Below, piece by piece: positions 42,690-54,200 of a DNA stretch of 64,000 bases. Both the position numbers and the translations under genes were made by a program. Below the pieces are notes generated by a model. The model was not told the origin of the DNA and did not search any database. It was given only the letters and a program-made list of their open reading frames with translations. Positions within the stretch are counted from its first letter, which is position 1; each line of letters begins with the position of its first letter. Source of the DNA: Bombyx mori (taxonomy: Eukaryota > Arthropoda > Insecta > Lepidoptera > Bombycidae); contig NC_085128.1 in the NCBI RefSeq assembly GCF_030269925.1, positions 8,186,501 to 8,250,500 on the forward strand, given 5' to 3'.

Positions 42690-43585
42690 AAAGAAGTACC
42701 CATCAAATCACTTCAGCAATATTTCAGCTTATTAGGAATGTTTACACAATTTCAATTGAAGAAGTTATTGAATCAAGTAATCCCTTCATATCGAAAAAAA
42801 TCCAAATCCTTTAGTGAGGATTGATATCAACAACAGCAGTAAAAAATACAGAAATCGAATTGAGAACCTTACTACCTTTTTGAGTTGGTTAAAAATTGAT
42901 AAATGAAACCATGACCCATCATTAGATGTAAGTGTATGTATCATATAGGAAATTAAGGAATAATTGAGAGAATTATAGGATTAAGAATAAGGGCTGAGCC
43001 ATGAGCTGAATTATACACCAGCTTCCATTATCGAATGCGACTCTATGATGTGAAGGTTAGCCACACTCCATTATTACAATTCTTCAAAAAGGCAAACGTG
43101 AATCAATACTATTTTATTATTAATTTATTTTAGATGGCTTTTACATTGCTGTATCTTTTATCATTCTTTTGTTAGCCGTAGATATATTTATCTATTTCAA
43201 ATCATTTTATTGTGTATGTCACATTTTTACAACGGTTATTTAAATACTTTCTTAGTATATATAGTAGCGATTTCCACCCCTTGAAGGATCACCTTATAGG
43301 CAACAATTGCACGAAATATATTTTTTTCAATTTTTATTAAGGGGTGGATATGTACATATAAAGTAGTAAATTTACTATAAGCTAAATTATTTAAATATAC
43401 AATTTATACATATATTGAAGTTTGAAGAGACCACTTAACGTTTCTGTGTATAAAACACAACTTCAATAACAAGGAAACTACTAACGTTACTACTATTCGT
43501 CGTACTATTGTTCTGATGTTATCTTAATAATTTGCTTTAAATCATGTTTAATGCAGTGCCTTTGTCATGCATTATAGTAAATTGC
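42690..43585 (+). other. FADD 3' region, no other feature seen
   Basis: AT-rich; probably contains the FADD 3' UTR. I found no clear aataaa until about 43680, so the polyadenylation site is not placed. Confidence 0.4.
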
Positions 43586-43589
43586 ACTT

Positions 43590-43705
43590 ACCACTATCCA
43601 CTCTGCACTACCTTTGGTTGACTGGTAGAGAATGCCTTAGGCATTAAGTCCGCCAATGTAAATTTTACATGAAGTGTAATAAATAAATAAATATTATAAT
43701 AAAAG
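43590..43705 (+). repeat. Retroelement-like 3' tail
   Basis: ggttgactggtagagaatgc, then attaagtccgccaatgta and a (taaa)n tail. This is like the ends of widespread insect LINE copies. Only the end is present. Confidence 0.5.
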
Positions 43706-44004
43706 GAATATTTTCTACCTACCTTTCTTTTAATTATTCTATTTCATAAGGTGTAAGAAAAGGTTTGTCCTTACCACAGACAATCGTATTTTAAAATAAT
43801 GATATGTCGAGAATTTCCAATCGTAGTTTTAGTCTATCATAGTTATTACCCACTGGTATACATTTCAACCTAAATGTATTAACCCACATTGAGAAACCAA
43901 GACACTCAATGTATTTATTATATCTGTTATAAGCAAACAAACAAATCAAACAACTTATTTATATATTCAAAATAATACCCTATTCCATAATTTGAATAGT
44001 CCAG

Positions 44005-44246
44005 TTTTTTTTATTGCATGGACGAGCTCACTGCCCTCCTTCGTTTTAAGTGGTTACCGAAGCCCATAGACATCTATAACGTAAATGCCGACACCCACCT
44101 TGAGATATGAGTTTTAAGGTCTCAGTATAGTTACAACAGCTGCCTCACCCTTCAAATCGAAACGCATTACTGCTTCACGGCAGAAATAGGCACAATGGTG
44201 GTGCCTACCCGTGCGTACTCACAATAGGTCCTACCACCAGTAAAAA
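44005..44246 (-). mobile_element. Bm1 SINE, truncated and diverged, antisense
   Basis: ttttttattgcatggacgag (missing about 9 bp), body, gtcctaccaccagta. Intergenic between FADD and PFAS. Confidence 0.88.
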
Positions 44247-45238
44247 TATATATTAATGATTATTAACGGAGTATGAAATTCACTTCATTTAAAATATGAC
44301 GAGATTTAATACAATCATACATGTGAGTTCTGCCACACACCATGAGAGGTTTTTTTATTCCAATCAGTATACTTGATTACGGCTGTAAGGGAGTGTCAAC
44401 TACATTAGTATCTAGGCCCTAGATTCTACGGTGAGCTAGTAAGACGCTTTACCGGTACAAATCACATCGCATCATTATGAATTATTCTGGTAAATTTATG
44501 AATATCGTCACAAATATTACTTGTGGTACAATACCACCGAGCAAGCTATACTACTACTAACTACTACGATGACTCTCAAGTGATGTCCAATCTGCGTTCG
44601 GATTGTATTTTTCTCATGTATAACAGCTGGGGCGTATTAAAGTAAAAAAATCTATGCTTGATGAAGAATAAAAATATATCGGGATATATATATTATGTAT
44701 CATTGATATTAAATGTTTTCATTTGTCAAATAAAAAGTATTCAATCGTAAAATGAAATAAAATTTATTGATTTACTTAACAATATTCAAAACGCCTTAAT
44801 ATTTATTACAAAAATAGGACAATTCATTTCACAATTCGATATGTTTCCTTTTAAAAATAGTTTAAACGCACACACATGGAATGATATAGATTCATCGTTT
44901 TATTCCTAACAAAACGTTTATTAAAGGCGTAAAACCTTAATTACTTATTTATTCATAATTGTTTGATAAAGACCGAATCGAACCAAAATGCTGGTACTAC
45001 ATAATAATGCCATACCATAGAAAAACATGACTTTTTCTAAAATTTTGGACTGTTAATGAGCTTTTTATATAATAATGCTTAGATAACGAACTGATTATAA
45101 GACTATTTCAAAACTTCGTCAGAAAAATCTAGACAGAATTTTTTTAAACATAATTAAACAGCATATTTTTTATGGAAGACGTTTTTTTTTATAAAATCTT
45201 GGCGTACACCCAAAGATCCTTAAATGATACGTTTTGTA
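44247..45238 (-). other. PFAS 3' flank
   Basis: AT-rich; several minus-strand polyadenylation signals (tttatt on the plus strand near 44762, 44915 and 44947) lie 300-480 bp past the PFAS stop. No further gene is seen. Confidence 0.45.
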
Positions 45239-48200
45239 TTAATGATTAATAGCCCACGAGTAGGCATTTTGGAAGAGCCGCAACCACGGCGAGGCTTGGC
45301 TGTTGCGTACAGACGGATTAGTTACCGTGGGGCAAGGAGCCGGACATTGCCAACGTAAAACACAACGCTCTGGATGTGGCATCATAGCTATGTGACGGCC
45401 GTCACGTGAACGGACACCAGCCAGCCCATCTATAAACAAACAAACGACTAAATTAATGTTTTTTTATTTTTATTTAATTGTTACTGGTAGCCCGAAGGCC
45501 TTTCCAGTTTCACCAGGACAGGCGGACGAGAAAAGGCTTAGCTAGGAGGGGTGGGATTAGCTAACAGCTGCCCGAGCCTAGACTTAACAACTACGGGATC
45601 GGAATCGCGACCCGCTGAGAGAATCCGGCGAGAAACTCAGCGAGCTGATGTATGGGTTAGGTTGCACGTCGAACTCTTTGCCGAGTTCGACAACTAAGGT
45701 TACCGGGGTCCCAAAGTCTCCTAGCGTTAGAGCTGAAGGCGTCTGATGCAAGAGTTATTGGATCTAATGGATCCGTAAGGACGTGTGAGATTAATATCTG
45801 GACCTACAGAGTACTTTTAGCTAAGTTTCAAGTGAATATTTAATATCATACCATAAAATCAAATATAATATTATTAAGTCACAGAATTTTTTTATAGTAT
45901 GAAATGTACTGAAAATGTACTGTACTGAGTGAGTACTGAACATATAGAAAAATTTACTGTCTGGGCGTTTATTGAAGCCACGAGATCGCGACAGTTCTGT
46001 ATACCTCTGCTCCCGAGAAATCATGTGTTTTGCAACTAAGACATCGATCACCACCGGTGACCGTCCTCGTCGAACCCGTCGACGGAAGGGCTCGACGAGT
46101 GAATTAACCCATAGACACAGCCCACAAAGTTTCTCGCCGGATCTTCTCAGTGGATCGCGTTTCCAATTCGGTAGTAGATTCTGCAAAGCACTGTTCTTGC
46201 TAGGGTCAGTGTTAGCAACACACCCGGTTTGAGCCCCGTGAGCTCTAGCTCAAGACTATCAGCACAGGTAAGAAAAAAATCGATCTTGCATCTTAAAGTG
46301 AGTCAAGCAAGTCCTTACATAAAATAAATGTGTCGGTTCAGGTATACCTGGACTTCCATTGGGATTCATCGGGTACACCTCGGTGGGCTTTCCGTCGTCG
46401 TCGACATACTGTACAGCGACTTGTCCGTTCTTGTACAGTTTGTCGAGTAGGGAACCGTCGGCGACCGTGAATCGTCCTTCGCCGTGCGCGACCCACACGC
46501 CGAGCACGCTGCCGCCCATCCCGCGGAACCACACGTCTTCTTTGTTCTCGTTCTCGTGTATCTTCACGGCACTCCATCGGCATTCAAATCTTAATAAAAT
46601 TACAGATATTAATTGAAAGAAAAAAAAAGCAATAAATGGATGTCAAACGGGACAATAGAGGCCAAATATGATGCTAACATTGAAAGTTTTAATTTTTTAA
46701 CGACTGTTTTTGGTTTTCAAAAGATCAAGATTCCAGAATTATAAGTTTCATGGAACTTTTCAGATCATTACGAGCGACCCATATTGAGAGGCTATAAAAA
46801 TTATTTTGTACAAACTGTCTGTTTTGATTCTGCTAAATGTGAATTTTAAGAGGCGAGAAAAAGTATAGAAAAACTAGTTCGATCATATCTTCAGTTTAGT
46901 AACTACTATACTACATTTATATCTTATACATAAAACTTATCCACACCAATAAACACTTCTAACAAATAAATTATAAGTAAATGAATTAACTGCTGCAAAA
47001 TAAAAGAAGACTCCATTTAATCAATTACCTTTCCGAGCTATTATGGTCTAGGAATATCTGGGCCTTGTTTGAACCTTTGGAATTGCTATCGGGATCCACC
47101 CATCCTAGCATAGCCATTAGCTGACACCCATTACAAACTCCCAAAGAGAAAGTGTCTTTTCTATCTTTAAAGTGAGCAAATTGCGAGCTTAGAGATTCTG
47201 AGAATAATATTCCAGCAGCCCAGCCTTTAGCAGAACCCAGAGTGTCTGAAAAAATTAACACCATGAGCACACTGATTAAAACATAAAATATGCAAATTTT
47301 TTGCATCTCATACTATTATTTAATATGAGAAGAAGATCAATAATTTTTCTCACCTGCGTAACTGAAACCTCCCGGGAAAACAACACCTTGGAACGCATCC
47401 AGAGTAATCTTCTTGTTTTGTAAGTCACTCATTGTTACATCAAACACATCAAAGTTGGCTAGCATTAGAGATGCGATCATTTCCCTGTCTCCATTGATAC
47501 CTTTGAAAAATTAATTGTTTATATTTATTATTATTCTTTAAATTCAACAAGTCATTCATTTTTTAAGATAGCTACGTTGACCTGAAATATATACATATTT
47601 GGCATTCTGTATATGCCTCATAATACAAATATTTTTATAAATATAAAATATAATAATAACTGAACGTCAAACGTTAAAATTAAAATTCATTTAATATACA
47701 AACTACTATTATACTACTGGTATTATTTAATACTAGCGACCCGCCCTCGCTTCGCTTCGGAAACATTAAATTTTATTATTTACAGTTGAGTCCCACGATG
47801 TTACTCGCGGTTATTGTCGTACCACTGGTGGTAGGACCTATTGTGAGTCCGCGCGGGTAGGTACCACCGCCTTACCTATTTCTGCCCTGAAGCAGTAATG
47901 TGTTTCCGTCTGAAGGGTAGGGCAGACGTTGTAACTATACTGAGATCTTAGAACTTATATCTTCAAGGTGGGTGGCTAATTTACACACTTAACATCAGGT
48001 GGGCTGTGAGCTCGGCCACCCATCTAAGCAAAAAAAAAAAAAAACAATGCTAGTTTAAAAAATAGTTACTCCTTATATCATCAGCTACTTATCGGTAAAA
48101 GTCTCGTCAAAATCGGTTCAGCCGTTCCAGAGATTAGCGGGAACAAACAGACAGACATAAATTGTAAAAAATATGCATGTAATAAAAAGCGGTTATTTCA

Positions 48201-51200
48201 ATATTACAAACAAGACACTCCAATTTTATTTATATGTATTGACTATCTATAATGGTACCTTCTTCACGAAGTACTGCAACCTTAATGGATTTCGTTTTAA
48301 TAACTGCAGCCGTAGGATCAAAAGTAACGTTGTATGTGGCTCCTTTACGTTTCTCAAGAACTAAAATTTAAATTGAAAAACAATTTATACAAAAATTAAA
48401 ATAGACTGAGAATCTTGAACAATTATTCAAAAAGTCGATCAACATTATTTCTTTACCTTTCCATTCTTGGAGGACACAATCAGTGTTAGCTTGCAAGCAT
48501 TCCAAACGATAACTAGTTTCCTCCCACATTCTGAACACATCAATGAGAACAGTATCCAAAACATTAACGCCATTCAAATTTATCACAACCTAAAATTGTA
48601 GTTCGTTAATTCAACTTAAATTCCATATTACAATAAAAATGTAATCTTAAATAATTTTAAATAAGCTAACCTGAGAATCCATGCCGTATTTCCCAGTGTA
48701 ACCAATGTGCTGTGCACCGACGCCATTGTTGTTGTATTCGCTTAGAACATAGGGCAAGTCGTTTTTGGAAACTTCCAGAACGATACCAAGTTCCTCATTG
48801 AACAGCGCTTCGATGGGCGAGACATTGGCGGCAACGTTGACGTGTAGATTCAAACCGCGAACACCACCGATACCCATCTCAAGTACCGTTGTTATGAAGC
48901 CTCCTTCGCTGATATCATGACCGGATATCAATTTTTTTTCTGGAGTAAAGAAACACAACAAATTAATAATCTGTTCTACTATTATAGATATACTATGATG
49001 TCATTCCCGATATTCATCTTTTACCTTTTAGTAATTTCTGTGTAATCTTGAATAGACTTTTCAATATGATGGGATCGTCTAAATCGGGAGGATTATCGCC
49101 TAGCTGCTTGTAACATTGAGCCAATGCTGAACCACCAAGTCTACAAGGAAAAACGATTAATTTTATAAATAATTTCACTGCTGTGTAGATAGATCATTTT
49201 CGCTAAAGTGAAATGACATGGAAAGTTTGCAAGTGGATAGGTTTGTTTAAAAAAAAAACGGCGAGATTAACCCTTAAAAATAGAGTAAATAACATTTAAA
49301 TTTCCTTTTTTTTCTTTACCTGTATTTTCCTGGTGAAACAGGTGCGTGAACCAGAGCGGAGTTTTCTTCTTTGAGTGCTGGTTCAATTTTAACGGTAATA
49401 TCTGGACAAGGGGCGTATGTCGATACCACCAAAGTTCCCGGAGACTTAACTGCAAATCAAACACAATATAATGTAGAATTAACGTTACGTGTACAAATAA
49501 GGTTGAAAGGTTTATTAACACTAAACATACCATAACGGGTCAAATGACCCATTTTAGACTTTAGCATTAAATGTGCACGTATTATCTTATTGCTTTTGCA
49601 CATTTGACTTCATGACATTTTCTTACCAATTATTATACTATTTTGTTTTGTTTTTTTGAGGAATAGTTTTCGTATACCGTTATTTACTCGCTATGGTAGA
49701 AATAGGTATCAGTGAGTGTTGGTAGATTAGTGTTAAAAAGGGAACAGAACAAAAGAGTGCGAAAGCCGAAACGAAACACAATATTGATAGGAACACTATG
49801 AACGAAGACGGACGCCCCTAGCGTCGCACGACTGTTGAACCGGTTGAACTGTTGTCAGCTGTTACTCTTTTTTTCTTCTTCTTTTTCTTAGTTCCACGAG
49901 CTCACGGTCCACCAGATGTTAAGTGGTTACCGAAGCCCATCGACATCTACAACGTAAATGCCACCACCCACCTTAAGAATGAGTTCTAAGGTCTCAGTAC
50001 AATACTGTTACATATGCCCCTCAATAATAACGCAATATAATTTATATAATAGTGCAGACTAAGGCATTTTGAATGCATCGTCTTTATATACATTATATAT
50101 ATATAGGTAGGTCTTTATATAAAGACGATTTATGTTAAAACGCGGCAGAACAGAATAGTAGAACAGTTGGCTTGAGTAGCGGAAACACAAATCGTTTGTA
50201 CTATTTCTTTTATAAAATAAACTCAGTGACAGTTTCGTTTTTTTAAAAGAGATCCCTGTAACAGTATAACGGCTGTCCCGCCCTTCAAACTGAAACGCAT
50301 TATTGCTTCACAGCAGAAATAGGCTGAGCCTTTGCTCGCCCACCTGTCCTGGTGAAACTGGAAAGGCCTTCGGGCCACCAGTAAACTTTCAATCATAAAA
50401 AAAAAAAAAAAAGCAGAAATAAGCATTAGCAGATGGTACCTGTGCAGACTTACAAGACGTCTTATCGACGACTATCAGTAATGAGATTTATTTATTTATT
50501 TTTATTGCTTAGATGGGTGGACGAGCTCACAGCTCACCTGGTGTTAAGTGGTTACTGGAGTCCATAGACATCAACAACATAAATGCGCCACCCACCTTGA
50601 GATATAATTTCTAAGGTCTCAAGTATGGTTACAACGGCTGCCCCACCCTTCAAACCGAAACGCATTACTGCTTCACGGCAGAAATAGGCAGGGTGGCGGT
50701 GCCCACCCGCGCGGACTCAAAAGAGGTCCTACCACCAGTAATTAGGCAAATTATAATTTTGCGGGTTTCATTTTTGAGATCATTGCGGAATATCCACTAT
50801 GTGTGTGAAGATAGGCTTTAGTTGTACCTTTCTCGCCGGCGACGTGTGCGCACATGGAGAGCGAGTCCTTCCCGCCGTCGACGGCGACGCCGAGCGCGCG
50901 CATGGCGCCGCACAGCGCGCCGCACGCCGCGGTCAGCGCGCCGCCCTCCACGCCGGTCTTGCCGCCCCACATCCAGTTCCCTGAACACTTCACGTCCTCC
51001 AGCTCCGATATGCCGGCGAACACCTGATCGATACATGTTTACATTCAAATTAACTATAGCGTGTTACTGAACGGTGAATAAAAGTGGAATTTCTTTCGAA
51101 ACATCGAGAACACTGCTTCACTAGTGACTGAGACATGATCTTTTACAGACGAGGTACAAATGAGGAATCCAACACAAAAACCCTATAATTTTTTTATTTT

Positions 51201-54200
51201 TTTTATTGCCCTTTTAGACAGACGACCATACCGCCCACTTGACGGTGAGCGGTTACCGTCGCCCATGGACTTCAGCAATGCCAAGGGCAGAGCCAAGCCG
51301 CTGCCTACCGTTAACGTTGCTATCCGTAAAAGTTGTATTCAATATCTCAATAGCATTGTTTGGATCTCAAATAATCTATTTACTTATTGGCATCCAAAAA
51401 ATATCGACAAAGCGTTGTTGCTTTTAGGTAATTCATGGACTAACTATGTGCGGGAAACGTACATAAATACAAGTACATCAAGACCACAAAGAAGGCAAAT
51501 AACTTTAACAAATATACTACTATTTTGAACCGGAAATAAAATACGACCCCGTACAGTACAAAATTGTAAAATAAATATTTGGTTCAATAAAAGTATGTCA
51601 ACAGTTTTAGCTATTTATGAAGTGAACTAGCTTTTGCCCGCGACTCCGTCCGCGTGGAATAGTTACTTTGACATAACGCTAAATTTTACCCCCCACTTAA
51701 TTTTCATAGAAAGTGAAAATATTTTTGAATTATAGAATGTTAAAGAGCTATTTAAACCCCTATTTAGAAACATTATTTATTGGTGCTCTACTTACCGTTA
51801 TGTTATAGCCTATAGCCTTCCTCAATAAATGGGCTATCTAACACTGAAATAATTTTTCAAATCGGACCAGTAGTTCCTGAGATTAGCGCGTTCAAACAAA
51901 TAAACTCTTCAGCTTTATAATATTAGTATAGATTACTGTAAAATAATTACCAAATTAGTTAGAGCCTCCCCTAATGACAATCTCGCTCCGGCTGCCGGGT
52001 CCAGTAGTCCCTTGATGTTCTGTGTACCGATAGAAGTGGCCGAGCCGACGAGGTCGTAGTAAGAAAGTGCTATAATAGCGCAATCCGCCAGCGGAGTGTG
52101 AAGTGGGCCCACACATTGCTGTTGGGCTACGAGACCAGTGACACAACGGTCGACCTAAAAATTCAAAGAAAGTATTACATGCAAATAAAGATAGAGTCTG
52201 ATCGTTTGTTCTTCACGAATGTGCTTAGGTTTTTTTTTATTGCTTAGAAGGGTGGACGAGCTCACAGCCCACCTGGTGTTAAGTGGTTACTGGAGCCCAT
52301 AGACCGTAAACGCGCCACCTACCTTGAGATATAAGTTCTAAGCTCTCAAGTATAGTTACAACAGCAGCCCCACCCTTCAAACCGAAACGCATTTCTGCTT
52401 CACGGTAGAAATAGGCAGGGTGGTGGTGCCTACACGTGCGGACTCACAAGAGGTTCTACCACCAGTATAGTTGATAATTTGTAGACACTTTAGTAAGTTC
52501 CTTACCGCCGTCAACATAGTTGTACGGTTTGTCCACACAGACCTATGTTGTGATAATGATAACAAATTCAATATTGAGTAATTGTTTATTGATATGCTTA
52601 TACTGATTGGTGGCTGTTTATATGATAAAAATGATATTATGCAAGTACGCGACGCTTTGCAGATGGCGGTACACGAACTGACTGGAAAATGAATGACTTT
52701 GATATAAAATGCATCCGTATGCAATATAATGCTTGCCCGTACAATAGTCATATTCTAAATAATCATTTATGTGTGTTAAACATCATGAACATGGCCAAAA
52801 ACCATGGTGAAACGAAGTCAGTCGCTAGAGGCGGCTTTATCTATTGTGCGGGGTGTGGGCACAGATGTGTCAGGGGCATCGGCCTTAGCACTTTCAATGA
52901 ACCTGTTATATTTTTACCTATTCCATTTCCGCGCCCTTACTAGAGGGAGGTAATTATTGCACTCGAGCGCTACATGGACTAAATACGCCTTTGTCAGTCG
53001 CACATAATTATAAGCCTGTGTCATCACTGGTGGTGGTTTTGTAAGCCTGCACTACCACGTTGAAACATCTGGTCTGAATGCGGGTAATGACATTAATCTC
53101 GCGTCTGCCCTTCCATAAACTCTTACTAGACTCCAAGTGTCAATAAAATACTTTAAATAATTATTTCAACAAATGAGTATATTTCATTTCATATTCATCC
53201 ATAATATAAGTGAAGTACGAGAAAAAGATATTCTCAAATAATCCGATAATTCATTGAATACGGAACTCACGAATGAATTAATAAAATAAATAAATAAATT
53301 ATGGAATTAGAAACCATTTTAAAATAGGCACAAAAAAAAGAATAAGAAAATGACCTTCTTATTGTCAAATGTTTTTCTAATAACAATACTTTACCTTGTT
53401 GGTTAGGTATCTTTTGCTGGCAACATTGACAAGCCTCAGAACGCGATCGAGTGCACTCTTCACCGTTATGTCTTTAGGAAATGACAAAGGTAACTTGGTC
53501 CTTTTTTCAGTTTGTAAATCGAAGGTTTTTCGTGGCATATTCCCTTAAAACAGTAACGTTTTATCTATTAGAATAAAACAACGCAAAATCCTAATAAACA
53601 AATGTAAATAATATTACTACAGCACATCGCACAAGTACAATCACTAACATATTATAAATACGCCGATTTTTTAAATGACGACTTTTGTCTTTTCGATCTA
53701 CTTAAAAAATAAAAGTTGAATATTTTCAAAAGCATTACCTAAAACCGCTTCCAGGTGTAAATCATAGGGCAGTTTAGACTTTGATTCAAGCTTCAGTCTT
53801 TCAGATCTATCTAAGAATTTCTCGGTATACGAGTCCTCAATGAGGCTCATATAACCGTCACCAGTCACTTCTCCGACGAACGAAACCGGGCAGCGTTCAC
53901 GACGACATATTTCTGTTAAATAGAATTAATTCGTTAAATTAACTCACTATATTAATTGCTATCTAAAGTAGTGGTAAAAGCGCCTAGCAGAATAAACCTT
54001 GCCTATGTCAGTTTCAATATTTTCCTTATATTTTTTCCTTATATTAAGGGAAATTCTGTATTTTTATATTGCTTAGGTTGGTGGACGAGCTCATGGCCCA
54101 CCTGGTATTAAGTTGTTACCGGAGCCCATAGACATCTACAACGTAATTGTCGCCACCTACCTTGAGATATGAGTTCTAAGGTCCCAAGTACAACGGCTGC

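Larger units (their letters stand above)
49888..50485 (-). mobile_element. Bm1 SINE broken by a MITE and a LINE end
   Basis: Bm1 pieces at 49888-50001, 50268-50321 and 50413-50485 are in antisense order. The first gap is the MITE at 50002-50267, the second the LINE end at 50322-50412. In a PFAS intron. Confidence 0.85.

Noticed and set aside
51160..51528. 122-codon frame as a gene
   Set aside because: Crosses an antisense family A repeat and intron sequence; no domain.
52689..52943. 84-codon frame as a hidden PFAS exon
   Set aside because: PFAS protein is already continuous across the flanking exons in correct phase; the frame has no homology that I can see.
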